Shown here piece by piece: positions 37,924 to 47,500 of a stretch of 64,000 bases of DNA. Source of the stretch: Chryseobacterium sediminis. GTDB taxonomy: Bacteria; Bacteroidota; Bacteroidia; Flavobacteriales; Weeksellaceae. Within the stretch, counting starts at the first letter, position 1. Every line of letters begins with the position of its first letter. A model generated the notes under the pieces. The model was not told the origin of the DNA. It saw nothing but the letters and a program-made list of their open reading frames with translations, and did no database searches. A program made the translations under genes and the position numbers. The stretch covers positions 1,605,937 to 1,669,936 of the forward strand of contig NZ_VUNZ01000001.1 of NCBI RefSeq assembly GCF_008386505.1. Direction: 5' to 3'.

Positions 37924-38210
37924 ACGCAACATTAAAAATGAACCACGAGGAACTTTTTACTTTATTAAAAGGTTTTATTACTGAAGTGATAGGTGCTGAA
38001 TTTGTAGAAGAGATGGACATTACCCCTGAAAGTTCATTCACCAAAGATCTTGAAATGGACAGCATTGAGATTGTCTCTTTCTCTGAAAAAATCAAAGCGC
38101 ATTTTGGCGATCAGATCGACTTTACAGGTTGGTTATCTTCTATGGATCTTGACCAGCTTATTAATCTTGACCTTAGTATGATCATCAATTATATCTACGA
38201 ATGCCAATAA
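37911..38210 (+). CDS. Free-standing acyl carrier protein
   Basis: 99 aa from the ATG at 37911, which overlaps the end of PKS2 by 13 bp; an internal Met at 37938 would give a more usual 90-aa ACP. The phosphopantetheine site is Ser51 in LEMDSIEIVSF, preceded by the acidic ITPESSFTKDL helix. It probably carries the chain for release or transfer to the acyltransferases downstream. Its Ser context (DSIE) differs from the PKS1 carriers (DSIK), suggesting a distinct partner. Confidence 0.9.
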   Translation: MDTVNATLKMNHEELFTLLKGFITEVIGAEFVEEMDITPESSFTKDLEMDSIEIVSFSEKIKAHFGDQIDFTGWLSSMDLDQLINLDLSMIINYIYECQ

Positions 38211-38983
38211 TCACTGTCAATAACAGACAAGTTCATATACAGGAACTCAACAAAGGAGCCGAACAAACCGTGGTACTCATCCACGGTATGTTCAGTAACC
38301 TGTCCATTTATTATTTTAATATTGCCCCTGTGCTGGCAAAGCATTTCCATGTGGTGATGTACGATCTGAAAAGCCACGGTATGAGTGAACGCTTTTTGGA
38401 TGGGTACGATCTTGATAACATGTCATCCGATTTAATAGGTTTAATAGATCATCTTCAACTGGAAAAAGTACACCTTGTAGGCTATAGCTTCGGAGGTCTT
38501 ATTGCTTTAAAAACAGCTTTGGAATACCCTGACCGCGTGAATCAGCTCGTGGTAATGGAAGCTCCGGATCCTCAGGATGAAAAAGCCCGTAACATCATTG
38601 ATGAATACAGCAAAGAATTTCTTGAGCATTATGTAGCCAATTTTACAGATACCACCAAAGTACAGATGGGTAAAAGACAAATGGAAAAGAACCATCGCAT
38701 GTATGAATTTCTGTTTAATCAGACTACCATTAAAGCAGATATGATCAGGGAAAAACATTTCCTTGGTGAAGCTGACTTCAAGGGATTGGAAACTTCCACT
38801 TTATTGCTTTATGGAGCTGACTCCAACTGCAGACCTACCGGTGAGTGGCTTCAGTCTCAAATCAGCCAGTCTGAACTTGAATTAATCCCGGGCGATCACA
38901 ACATTCCAATTCAGGAACCTCAGCTCATCGCTGAAACAATCGCTCAATTTTTATCTAAAATTTTAACACAAAACCATGGCTAA
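38201..38983 (+). CDS. Alpha/beta hydrolase, probable chain-releasing thioesterase
   Basis: A 260-aa protein. LIHGMFSN oxyanion block, nucleophile elbow GYSFGG (Ser96), Asp207 in LLLYGADSN, and His233 in GDHN complete the triad. There is no signal peptide. The start overlaps the ACP stop by 10 bp, so it is tightly coupled to the ACP. By position it should release or trim the acyl chain; a lipase or acyl-transfer role cannot be excluded. Confidence 0.88.
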   Translation: MPIITVNNRQVHIQELNKGAEQTVVLIHGMFSNLSIYYFNIAPVLAKHFHVVMYDLKSHGMSERFLDGYDLDNMSSDLIGLIDHLQLEKVHLVGYSFGGLIALKTALEYPDRVNQLVVMEAPDPQDEKARNIIDEYSKEFLEHYVANFTDTTKVQMGKRQMEKNHRMYEFLFNQTTIKADMIREKHFLGEADFKGLETSTLLLYGADSNCRPTGEWLQSQISQSELELIPGDHNIPIQEPQLIAETIAQFLSKILTQNHG

Positions 38984-41378
38984 ATTTGCATTTATAGTTC
39001 CACCATTGACAGGACATGTCAATCCTACCTTAAGCATCGGTGCTACTCTGCTGGAAAGAGGACATGAAGTAGCCTGGATCAGCCTTGACCCTACTTTAGA
39101 GGCTAAACTTCCGGAGGGAGGAAAATTATTACTGATCCAATACGATCAGACCGACGAAGAAAAGAAAGAAAGTGAACAATATCTTGATATCATTTCAAAA
39201 AAAGTAGTGTACGGTATAGACAGCGTTAAGTTCCTGTACGAAGAGGTTCTTATTCCGCTGAACAGACACTGCTATAACGGAATTGTTGCTTTACTTACAA
39301 CATACCAGCCCGATTTGGTTATCGGAGATCATCAGTTGTTTGCAGCTCCTGTTGCAGCGAAGATGCTTGGAATTCCTTATGCCACTTCCGTTACTGCTCC
39401 GGCCGCCATTAAAATCATGAATGAACTGCCAAAAGTACACGAATGGGAAGTGAATCAAATCATAGGTTTGCAGAAAGAATTAGGTTTTCAGGAAGAACGT
39501 TCTCTGGCAACTTCAGACCTTTTGGCCCTTGTTCTGACTTCCAATTATTTCTTTGGTGAAATGGATGATCTGCCTTCTCAATATCAGTTCACAGGTCCGG
39601 TCCTTACAGAAAGACGTGTGTCATGTGAATTTGACTGGGAGAAATTAAAAAGCAAAAATAACAAAAAGATCCTGGTAAGCATTGGAACTACCTTCGATCA
39701 TGATCATAAAAAAGCATTCTTTCAAAAGGTAGTTGATGCCTTTAAAGATGAAGATTTAACCGTTGTAGTGGTTTCCGATCCGCAGCTTTTCGAGCAGTGG
39801 CCGGATAACTTTATGGTGTATCAGCAGGTTCCTCAGCTGGATCTGTTGCCTCATCTTGACGGTGTTGTTTGCCATGGCGGTCACAATACTGTATCTGAAA
39901 CCTTATCCAACGGTATTCCTTTGGTTGTGATCCCGATTGCCTATGACCAGTCACACGTTGCAGGACGTGTTGTACGTACAGAAGCAGGTGAACGTCTTAA
40001 TTTTAACAGATTTAAAGCCAATCATCTGAGAGAAGCTGTACAGCAGATTCTGAATAATCCAGGTTATAAGGAAGCAGCTCAGAAAGTAGGACAGTCTTTT
40101 GTGGAAGCAGGAGGTGCAGCTACGGCAGCCAACTTATTGGAACAAGCAATATTGAAGACTTCAAAACCTGAAAAACCGTCTAAGTTTTTATTTGTAGTTC
40201 CTCCGTTTTTCGGACATGTGAGCCCTACTTTAAGTGTTGGAGCAAGTTTAATTGCCCGTGGCCACGAAGTAAAATGGTTCGGAATTACCCCATTAGACAG
40301 CAAACATATTCCGGAAGGAGGATCTTATTTCTATCCTGAGGAAGATCTTATTCCCTATCAGGAGGAAATTGCCCGTATTTTAAAAAGACAGGATGACGGA
40401 CCAACCTGTTCCGGACCTGAAGTGATGAAGCTGGCACTGGAAGAAACCTATGTTCCTTTTGCCAAAATGATGATGCCGGGATTAACCCGTTTAACAGAAA
40501 GCTGGATGCCGGATGTGATCGTGAATGACTGTATTACATTCGGAGGTGCTCTTTTCGCTCACAAACATAATATTCCCTGTGTAACGACTACTCCGGTTCC
40601 GCCGGATGTGATGGGAGATACGGAAAAAAGTTCCCCAAAAATCTGGGAATGGCAGCAAAACCTGATCAAAGACCTGCAAAAAGAAGTGGGAATTCATGAG
40701 GAGGGTATTTACATCCATTCTCATAAACTGAACATGGTGTTTACTTCACAAGCCTTTGCAGGCTTTGAAACCGTTCCGCCTCATATGAAATTTGTAGGTC
40801 CGGTAAAAGGACGTCCGAATGATGCTCCATTTGACTGGGATAAACTGAATGCTTCTACTACTCCAAAGATATTCGTATCATTGGGAACTCTGTTGGTAGA
40901 CATCAGAAAAGCTTTCTTTGAAAAGATCATCGCTGCATTTAAAGACCAGCCCGTAACAGTCATTGCTGCTACCCCACCGGAAATCTTTGAAGAATGGCCG
41001 GACAACTTTATTGTGAACAGTTTTGTTCCTCAGTCTGCAGTGATGCAGCAAATGGATATGGTAATTTGCCACGGTGGATTCAACACCGTTAACGATACTT
41101 TCCGAAACGGATTACCAATGCTGATCACTCCTATTGCCTATGATCATTTCCATATTGCAAAACTGATCGAACAGGCAGGCTGCGGAATCAGTATCCGATA
41201 CAAAAGACTGCGTGTAGATGCCCTTCGTGAAACCGTTTTTGAACTGTTGGAAAACCCGAAATACAGAACAGCCGCTCAGGAAGTCCGCAATACATTTACC
41301 CTTGCAGGAGGAAACGATAAGGCAGTAGAATTATTAGAAAACTTTGTACAGGAACATTCAACACTAGCTTCGGTATAG
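38976..41378 (+). CDS. Tandem double GT1-family glycosyltransferase
   Basis: An 800-aa protein built from two full GT-B glycosyltransferases of the UGT/macrolide-GT (GT1) type: residues 1-395 and ~401-800. Both halves keep the N-terminal Gly-His (His14 in PPLTGHVNP, His414 in PPFFGHVSP), expected to be the catalytic base, and the sugar-nucleotide box CHGG (His300, His699). So neither looks dead. GT1 proteins normally carry one such unit of ~400 aa. Two active domains would allow two sugars, or glycosylation at two positions, on a lipid acceptor. The gene overlaps the hydrolase by 8 bp. Confidence 0.9.
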   Translation: MAKFAFIVPPLTGHVNPTLSIGATLLERGHEVAWISLDPTLEAKLPEGGKLLLIQYDQTDEEKKESEQYLDIISKKVVYGIDSVKFLYEEVLIPLNRHCYNGIVALLTTYQPDLVIGDHQLFAAPVAAKMLGIPYATSVTAPAAIKIMNELPKVHEWEVNQIIGLQKELGFQEERSLATSDLLALVLTSNYFFGEMDDLPSQYQFTGPVLTERRVSCEFDWEKLKSKNNKKILVSIGTTFDHDHKKAFFQKVVDAFKDEDLTVVVVSDPQLFEQWPDNFMVYQQVPQLDLLPHLDGVVCHGGHNTVSETLSNGIPLVVIPIAYDQSHVAGRVVRTEAGERLNFNRFKANHLREAVQQILNNPGYKEAAQKVGQSFVEAGGAATAANLLEQAILKTSKPEKPSKFLFVVPPFFGHVSPTLSVGASLIARGHEVKWFGITPLDSKHIPEGGSYFYPEEDLIPYQEEIARILKRQDDGPTCSGPEVMKLALEETYVPFAKMMMPGLTRLTESWMPDVIVNDCITFGGALFAHKHNIPCVTTTPVPPDVMGDTEKSSPKIWEWQQNLIKDLQKEVGIHEEGIYIHSHKLNMVFTSQAFAGFETVPPHMKFVGPVKGRPNDAPFDWDKLNASTTPKIFVSLGTLLVDIRKAFFEKIIAAFKDQPVTVIAATPPEIFEEWPDNFIVNSFVPQSAVMQQMDMVICHGGFNTVNDTFRNGLPMLITPIAYDHFHIAKLIEQAGCGISIRYKRLRVDALRETVFELLENPKYRTAAQEVRNTFTLAGGNDKAVELLENFVQEHSTLASV

Positions 41379-41381
41379 CCT

Positions 41382-42665
41382 ATGAATCAACACATAAAAA
41401 GAAGATTGCTATTTGGTGAGCGCATGTTACTCGGGGACGGTACAGAACCTTTTAATGCGGTCATCCCGTTCAGGCTGCGAGGTACTTTTACATTAAAAGA
41501 TATCCAACAGGCTCTCACTCAAATTCAAAATAAACATCCATGGCTGAGAGCATTAATCAGCCATGATGAAAAAAATATTCCGTGGTTCAATGTTCCGGAA
41601 AAACCCATTTCTATCCCTGTAAGGATCATCACCCGACAGAGTGAAGATCAATGGCAGGAAGAATCCAGAAGAGAATGGAACACTCCATTTAATTATGAAA
41701 AATTACCCCTGATCCGGTTTATCTGGATCAAAGGAGAAGATGTTTCTGATATGCTGTTTGCCTTCCACCACTGTTTATGTGATGGAGGTTCTGCAATGTC
41801 TTTCCTGAATGAGTTTCTGAAAGTGCTGGATAATCCGGCTGCTGATATCGGGATAGAAAAACCGATTCTGGGAATACAGGATGTAGTTCCCGCCAACATT
41901 CTGAACAGCCGCAGACAAAAACTGAAAGCTAAATTTATAGGAAGACTGGCTGCTACTGCCATCAAATGGATTCCTGTAGGCAAAAAAGCCGTAGAAAGAC
42001 AAAATGACTACCTAATCAACTGGAAATTGGATGAAACCGTAAGCAAGGAATTAATCTCTTACTGCAAATCTCAGAAAGTGACCGTGAATACCTTTCTGAG
42101 TGCAACTGTATTGCAGGCATTTAAAAAAGTAAGAGCTGAAAAATCCTTCAATAAAGTTTCCTGCCCTGTTGATATCAGACGTTTTGCCAATCAGATCAAA
42201 GAAGATCATATCTTCGCTTTTGGGCTGATGATTGTGGTTTCTTCTGATGAAAAGCTAAGCTTTGAGGATAACCTCCGCGCCATGCAGAAATCTGTGGAAC
42301 AAAAAACTTCAAAACTGAATCCTTACATCACCATGATGGTCATGGAATCCGGGCATGATGCACTGAATAGTTTCACCAAACTGTTAAAGAACGGGAAATC
42401 ATCCAACGACTGTATGTTTTCCAATCTGGGACGTATTCAGATTCCTCATGAGTATAAAGAATTTACGGTTGAAACAATCTTCAGTCCGTCAGTCATTGGA
42501 CCGTTGGGAAATACCACTACTTTGGTGGTTTCTACCTACCGTGGAAAAATGGATTTTTCATTCATGGGAAGCGAAGGTTATTTACCGTATACAGAGGCAT
42601 TAGCTATCCGCGATGAGGTTATGCAGACAATTTATTCACAAATTAAACAGACCGCAATATCATGA
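41382..42665 (+). CDS. Condensation-fold acyltransferase (HHxxxDG), first copy
   Basis: A 427-aa protein of the condensation/alcohol-acetyltransferase/PapA-type superfamily. The catalytic HHCLCDGG motif is complete (His129-His130-x3-Asp134). A second family block lies near PVDIRRF (about 265). There is no membrane segment. In lipid clusters such enzymes esterify hydroxyl groups with acyl chains taken from CoA or ACP. It starts 3 bp after the glycosyltransferase and ends in a 4-bp overlap with its paralogue. Confidence 0.85.
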   Translation: MNQHIKRRLLFGERMLLGDGTEPFNAVIPFRLRGTFTLKDIQQALTQIQNKHPWLRALISHDEKNIPWFNVPEKPISIPVRIITRQSEDQWQEESRREWNTPFNYEKLPLIRFIWIKGEDVSDMLFAFHHCLCDGGSAMSFLNEFLKVLDNPAADIGIEKPILGIQDVVPANILNSRRQKLKAKFIGRLAATAIKWIPVGKKAVERQNDYLINWKLDETVSKELISYCKSQKVTVNTFLSATVLQAFKKVRAEKSFNKVSCPVDIRRFANQIKEDHIFAFGLMIVVSSDEKLSFEDNLRAMQKSVEQKTSKLNPYITMMVMESGHDALNSFTKLLKNGKSSNDCMFSNLGRIQIPHEYKEFTVETIFSPSVIGPLGNTTTLVVSTYRGKMDFSFMGSEGYLPYTEALAIRDEVMQTIYSQIKQTAIS

Positions 42666-43915
42666 TCAAGAGACCTTTAATGATGGTAGAAAGGATCATG
42701 TATGTAGATCCGGAGACGCCCTTAAACTGTGTGTATACCGCAAAAATCAAAGGACAGATTTCTGAGGAGACTTTTAAAACAGCTTTAATAAAAATCCAGC
42801 AGAAACATCCCATGCTGAGAGCTATCGTTGATCATAAGATCGGACGGTATCCTTTTTTTATGGGACAGAAAGATATCGAACCTATTCCCCTTCGTATTGT
42901 AGAGCGAAAGACAGACGATGACTGGTTCAAAGAATCCGAAAAAGCATGGTTTCAACTCTTTGACCAACCCAAAAAACCACTGGCCGAAGTAGTCTGGGTG
43001 AAGGGACAGGATCATTCCGAAATTCTTTGGATCATGCCTCACTGTATTTCAGACGGAACTACCGGAGTGACCTTAATGCGTGAACTTTTGAGTTTGCTGG
43101 ATAATCCTTATTCTCCGTTAATTCCTTATGTAGCTTTTGAATCGGTAGATGATTTTCTGCCTTCGGATTTTAATACGGGAATTAAAAAATACAAAGCTGG
43201 TCTTTATCTGCTGTTCGCCAGAATATTCTTTTCTATCCAGCGAAAAAGTAAAAAGAGAAACCTTGGAAAAAGTTACGCCATCCACTGGAAAATGACTCCG
43301 GAGGATACAAAACTGATCACTGAGAAATGTAAAGCCAACGGAATCTCTGTACATGCTTTGCTATGCTCTTCCGTGATGCAGGCCTTCCGCGATATTCAGG
43401 GAGACCGCGCCAAAGGTAAGGTGATCAGCCCTGTAGATGTACGCCATTTCATTCCGGAAATTAAAGAAGATCATTTGTTTGCTTTTGCCCCAACCGTAGA
43501 ACTTACCATCAGGAAAGACAGTAAAGACGTTCTGGGTAATGCCAAACAGATCAAAAGAGAACTTATTGAGAAAATCAGTAAGCTGGAAGCCCGTGAACTC
43601 CTGTGGATGGGAGAACGTATGCACCCTATTGTAGGACGCATGATCAATATGCTGAAATCCAGTGAAGGTGGGCATGATATCACCTTATCCAATATGGGAA
43701 AAGTGAATATCCCGAATGATTACAAAAACTTCAACCTGGAAACGGTATTCAGTCCTACCGTGGCTTTCCCATGGCTGAACTCGAATACTTTAGTTGCCAG
43801 TACGTACAACCAGCAGATGGACTTCACCTTCATGTCCAATGAAAATTTTCTTCCGAAAGAAGAAGCTCATCTGATAAAAGATAAAGCCATTGAGCTATTG
43901 ACCACCTCTCTATGA
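42662..43915 (+). CDS. Condensation-fold acyltransferase, second copy
   Basis: 417 aa, paralogous to the preceding gene across its length (both contain an LRA(I/L) block near residue 55, a PVD(I/V)R block and a C-terminal STY.(G/Q).MDF(S/T)FM block). The motif here is PHCISDG: the first His is Pro126, while the catalytic His127 and Asp131 remain. It is therefore probably active but with changed specificity. Overlaps of 4 bp on both sides (ATGA) indicate coupled translation. Two paralogues suggest two different ester positions or acyl donors. Confidence 0.83.
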   Translation: MIKRPLMMVERIMYVDPETPLNCVYTAKIKGQISEETFKTALIKIQQKHPMLRAIVDHKIGRYPFFMGQKDIEPIPLRIVERKTDDDWFKESEKAWFQLFDQPKKPLAEVVWVKGQDHSEILWIMPHCISDGTTGVTLMRELLSLLDNPYSPLIPYVAFESVDDFLPSDFNTGIKKYKAGLYLLFARIFFSIQRKSKKRNLGKSYAIHWKMTPEDTKLITEKCKANGISVHALLCSSVMQAFRDIQGDRAKGKVISPVDVRHFIPEIKEDHLFAFAPTVELTIRKDSKDVLGNAKQIKRELIEKISKLEARELLWMGERMHPIVGRMINMLKSSEGGHDITLSNMGKVNIPNDYKNFNLETVFSPTVAFPWLNSNTLVASTYNQQMDFTFMSNENFLPKEEAHLIKDKAIELLTTSL

Positions 43916-44463
43916 AATTTAAAATAAAGCCTCCGAAGCCAAAACCTATAAAAAAAACCACCCTGAAGCGCTTTCTCATTAAGCGCACGATTTATTATGT
44001 CCTCCCGAATGTATTTTTTAATTTCATTATTGCGTATGCCAGCTTCAAAGAGTTAGGCTACACGCATTTTTTCTCAGGTACCCAAAATCTGGCCCGCCTT
44101 ACCCTGCCAATGGCTATTTTCCTTCCGGTAGTTCTTACCATTGATATCATCAAAAGAGTAACGGATGCCGCCAGCCAGGAAGCCATAGAATTTACCGTAG
44201 ACGAACAGCTGAATATTAAAAAACTCATGACTAAGCTAAGCATCTTACACGGTCTGATTACAGGTTCATTAGTACTCTCCCTACTCTTTATAGGACAGTA
44301 CAATTTTTCAAAGGATTATAGACTGGATGCTACAGCAATGGCTGTGGTAGTGGGTGTATTGGCAGGTGTATTATCTGTGATTTTTGTGTATTTACCGGTG
44401 TGGAGATTGAGGAGGTGGATGTGTAGGAGGACCGTTGCAACAGTTTTAGATATTAATCAATAA
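43912..44463 (+). CDS. Four-TM membrane protein of the lipid cluster
   Basis: A 183-aa protein with a very basic N-terminus (KIKPPKPKPIKKTTLKR) and four predicted membrane helices at about 26-45, 60-80, 103-122 and 135-160, ending in Arg-rich sequence. No family recognised. As last gene of the operon it could anchor the enzymes at the membrane or help move the product. It is followed directly by a terminator. Confidence 0.8.
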   Translation: MKFKIKPPKPKPIKKTTLKRFLIKRTIYYVLPNVFFNFIIAYASFKELGYTHFFSGTQNLARLTLPMAIFLPVVLTIDIIKRVTDAASQEAIEFTVDEQLNIKKLMTKLSILHGLITGSLVLSLLFIGQYNFSKDYRLDATAMAVVVGVLAGVLSVIFVYLPVWRLRRWMCRRTVATVLDINQ

Positions 44464-44496
44464 AACTTCTTTAAAAGTATTAAAGGAGTTTTATTT
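44462..44496 (+). terminator. Terminator of the PKS/glycolipid operon
   Basis: A 13-bp stem with one mismatch (44462-44474 / 44480-44492) is followed by TATTTT. It overlaps the last stop codon. Confidence 0.75.
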
Positions 44497-44554
44497 TACT
44501 AATCTTATATAATTTGCAGATATATAAAGGTTTCCCGTTTGTTTTATACCACAA

Positions 44555-44590
44555 TTTTGTCTAAATTAATCCCCTCTTATTTTAGACAAT
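44555..44590. promoter_or_regulatory. Inverted pair of recombination-site-like sequences before the type IIG gene
   Basis: TTTTGTCTAAA (44555-44565) and TTATTTTAGACAAT (44577-44590) face each other and share the core of the 18-bp inversion repeat (TTTTAGACA). The reverse complement of the left copy with flanks matches the right-hand inversion site at 16 of 18 positions. They end 5 bp before the ATG and could be extra crossover sites or an operator bound by the recombinase. Confidence 0.5.
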
Positions 44591-44595
44591 AACAC

Positions 44596-47500
44596 ATGAA
44601 AATTAATAAACTCGAACCTCAAAAAGCACTAAATCCAGCATACAAAAAGTTTAAACCTTTAAGAGCAGATATTGATGATTTTTCAGCGAAACTTCAAGAC
44701 TGTATCAATGCTATTAATTTAGTTGACAGTAGAAATGAGAGTGAAGAGCATTTAAAATCTCCAATATCAAGATTTCTTTCATCAACTTTCTATTCTGAAA
44801 ATGAAATCAATACAAAGGAGAGAATTGATCTGGCAATTTATTTGGGGAAAGATGCAACTTCTGACGTTGGAGTTTTAATAGAAGCAAAAAAACCAAGTAA
44901 TAGAGTAGAATTTCCAACAGAGAAACAACTTAATAAAAAAGCATTTCAGGAAATGCTGTTGTATTATCTTAGAGAAAGGGTTGATTACAAGAACAACAAT
45001 ATTAAACACCTTATTATCACCAATGGTTTTGAATGGTTTTTTTTCAATGCAAGTGATTTCTACAACTTATTTTATAAAAACAGCGAATTAATTAAGGAAT
45101 ATAAAGCATTTAGAGATGGTTTAAAAGACACCATAAAAAATGAACTATTCTATAATGAAATAGCAAAGAAATATATAGAACAGGTAGAAGATACTCTTCC
45201 ATTTGTATATCTTGATTTTAGAAATAAAGAAGTTTCAAAATTTAAAGATAAAGAGCTTGTTAATATTTACAAGTTATTCTCTGATGTTCATTTACTTGGA
45301 AAAAGCTTTGGCAACGATAGTAATCAGCTTAATAAAGCTTTTTATAACGAGTTACTTCATATCATAGGGCTTGAAGAAGTAAAAGAAAGTGGTAAGAAAA
45401 TTATCCAAAGAAAAAAGAATAAAGAAGCAGATTATGGTCCATTGTTAGAGAATACAATTTTTACCCTTGAAGACAAAGATTATCTTATCAAGGTTAAAAA
45501 TATCCCTAATACTGAAGAAAAATCGTTTACCGTTGGGTTAGAACTTTGTCTGACATGGGTTAACAGAATTCTTTTCTTAAAGTTACTGGAATCTCAATTG
45601 AGAAGTTACAATAATGATTCTCCGGAATATAAATTTTTAAATTCAGAATTCATACCTGGTTTTGATGCACTTAATGAAATGTTCTTCTCAGCATTAGCAA
45701 AGCCAGTAAAAGAACGTCACCAACGATACGCAGAAAAGTTTAAATATATTCCTTATCTGAACAGCAGCTTGTTTGAAAAAAGCGAACTCGAAGACCTTAC
45801 TTTTGACATTACAGCATTAATGGATGAAGAAATGGAAGTTTTTTCATCAACAGTCTTAAAAAGCTCTAATGGAAAAAAACAGACTGGAAAACTTAATACT
45901 TTAGAATATTTATTCAAATTTCTAGATGCTTATGATTTTTCTGCGGATGCATCCGTAGAAATTAATGATAAGCAGCAAAATAAAACATTAATTAATGCCT
46001 CCGTTTTGGGATTGATTTTTGAAAAAATTAATGGTTACAAAGATGGATCTTTCTACACTCCCGGTACTATTACCATGTTTATGTGCAGAGAAACTCTGAG
46101 AAAATCTGTCGTTCAAAAATTTAAAGAAGAAATTGCTCCAACCATTGAAACATTTGAAGATGTTATTGATTATTGCAATACTTTTTTCAAGAAGGAAGAT
46201 CGTAAGAAATTCAATGAAGTAGTTAACTCTATCAGGATTTGTGATCCTGCGGTAGGATCAGGGCATTTTCTCGTTTCTGCTCTTAATGAAATGATTGTCA
46301 TTAAAAGCGAGTTGGGGATTTTAGGAGATGAGGACGGGAAAAAACTGCCATGTACAATAGAAATTGATAATGATGAAATTTATATTTCTGATGCTGATGG
46401 AGATTTATTCAGCTATAACCGTAAAGATCCACAGAGCTTAAAAATTCAAAAAGCAATTTTTCATGAAAAGGAAACTCTTATTGAAAACTGTTTATTTGGT
46501 GTAGATATTAATCCTAACTCAGTAAATATCTGCAGACTGAGACTCTGGATCGAGCTCCTTAAAAATGCTTATTATACAGATGAAGGAGAACTGCAAACCC
46601 TTCCTAATATTGACATTAATATTAAATGCGGAAATTCACTCATCAGTAAGTTTAAATTGAATGACAGTTTAAAGAGTGCATTTAAAAGCAAGGAAATTAC
46701 ATTCTCAGTCGAAGATTACAAACAGGCAGTAAAAGACTACAAAACCACCAACTCCAAAACTAAAAAGAGAGAGATTGAAGATATTATCAGTACTATTAAA
46801 AACAATCTCAAATCAAGTCTTGACAATAAGGAAAAAGAAAAAGTTTCTAAAGCATTAGGTGAATACCAAAATGAAGAACAAAGACAAAACAACTTAATTG
46901 CTTTTGGAGAAACCATTAAAAAAGCAGAGAAAGATAAACTCAAAAAACTCAAACTAAAGGCTGAACAAGCTAAAAAACAAAAAGAAGAAATTCTCAACAA
47001 TGTTATTTATCGTAATGCTTTTGAATGGCGTTTTGAATTTCCGGAAGTGCTGGATAATGATGGAAATTTCATTGGTTTTGATGTCATTATTGGAAATCCC
47101 CCATATATCCAATTACAGAAAATGGGAGCTGCAAGTGATGCATTACAAACATTAGGTTATGAAACTTTTGCCAGAACGGGAGATATTTACAGCTTGTTTT
47201 ATGAGCTAGGATATAATGTCTTAAAAGAAAAAGGACTTCTCACATTTATCACTTCTAATAAATGGATGCGTGCCGCTTATGGAGAAAACCTTAGAAATTT
47301 TTTTGTAGATAAAACGAATCCAGAAATTCTTATAGATTTTGGTGGCACCCAGATATTTGATACAGCTACTGTTGATACCAATATTTTAATGTTTTCAAGG
47401 GATAAAAATAGACAACAAACTTTAGCTTGTATTATAAAAGAAAAGGAGTTAAAAAATTTGAGCGATTATTTTAGACAGTTTGTTGTTCTTACAGATTTCA

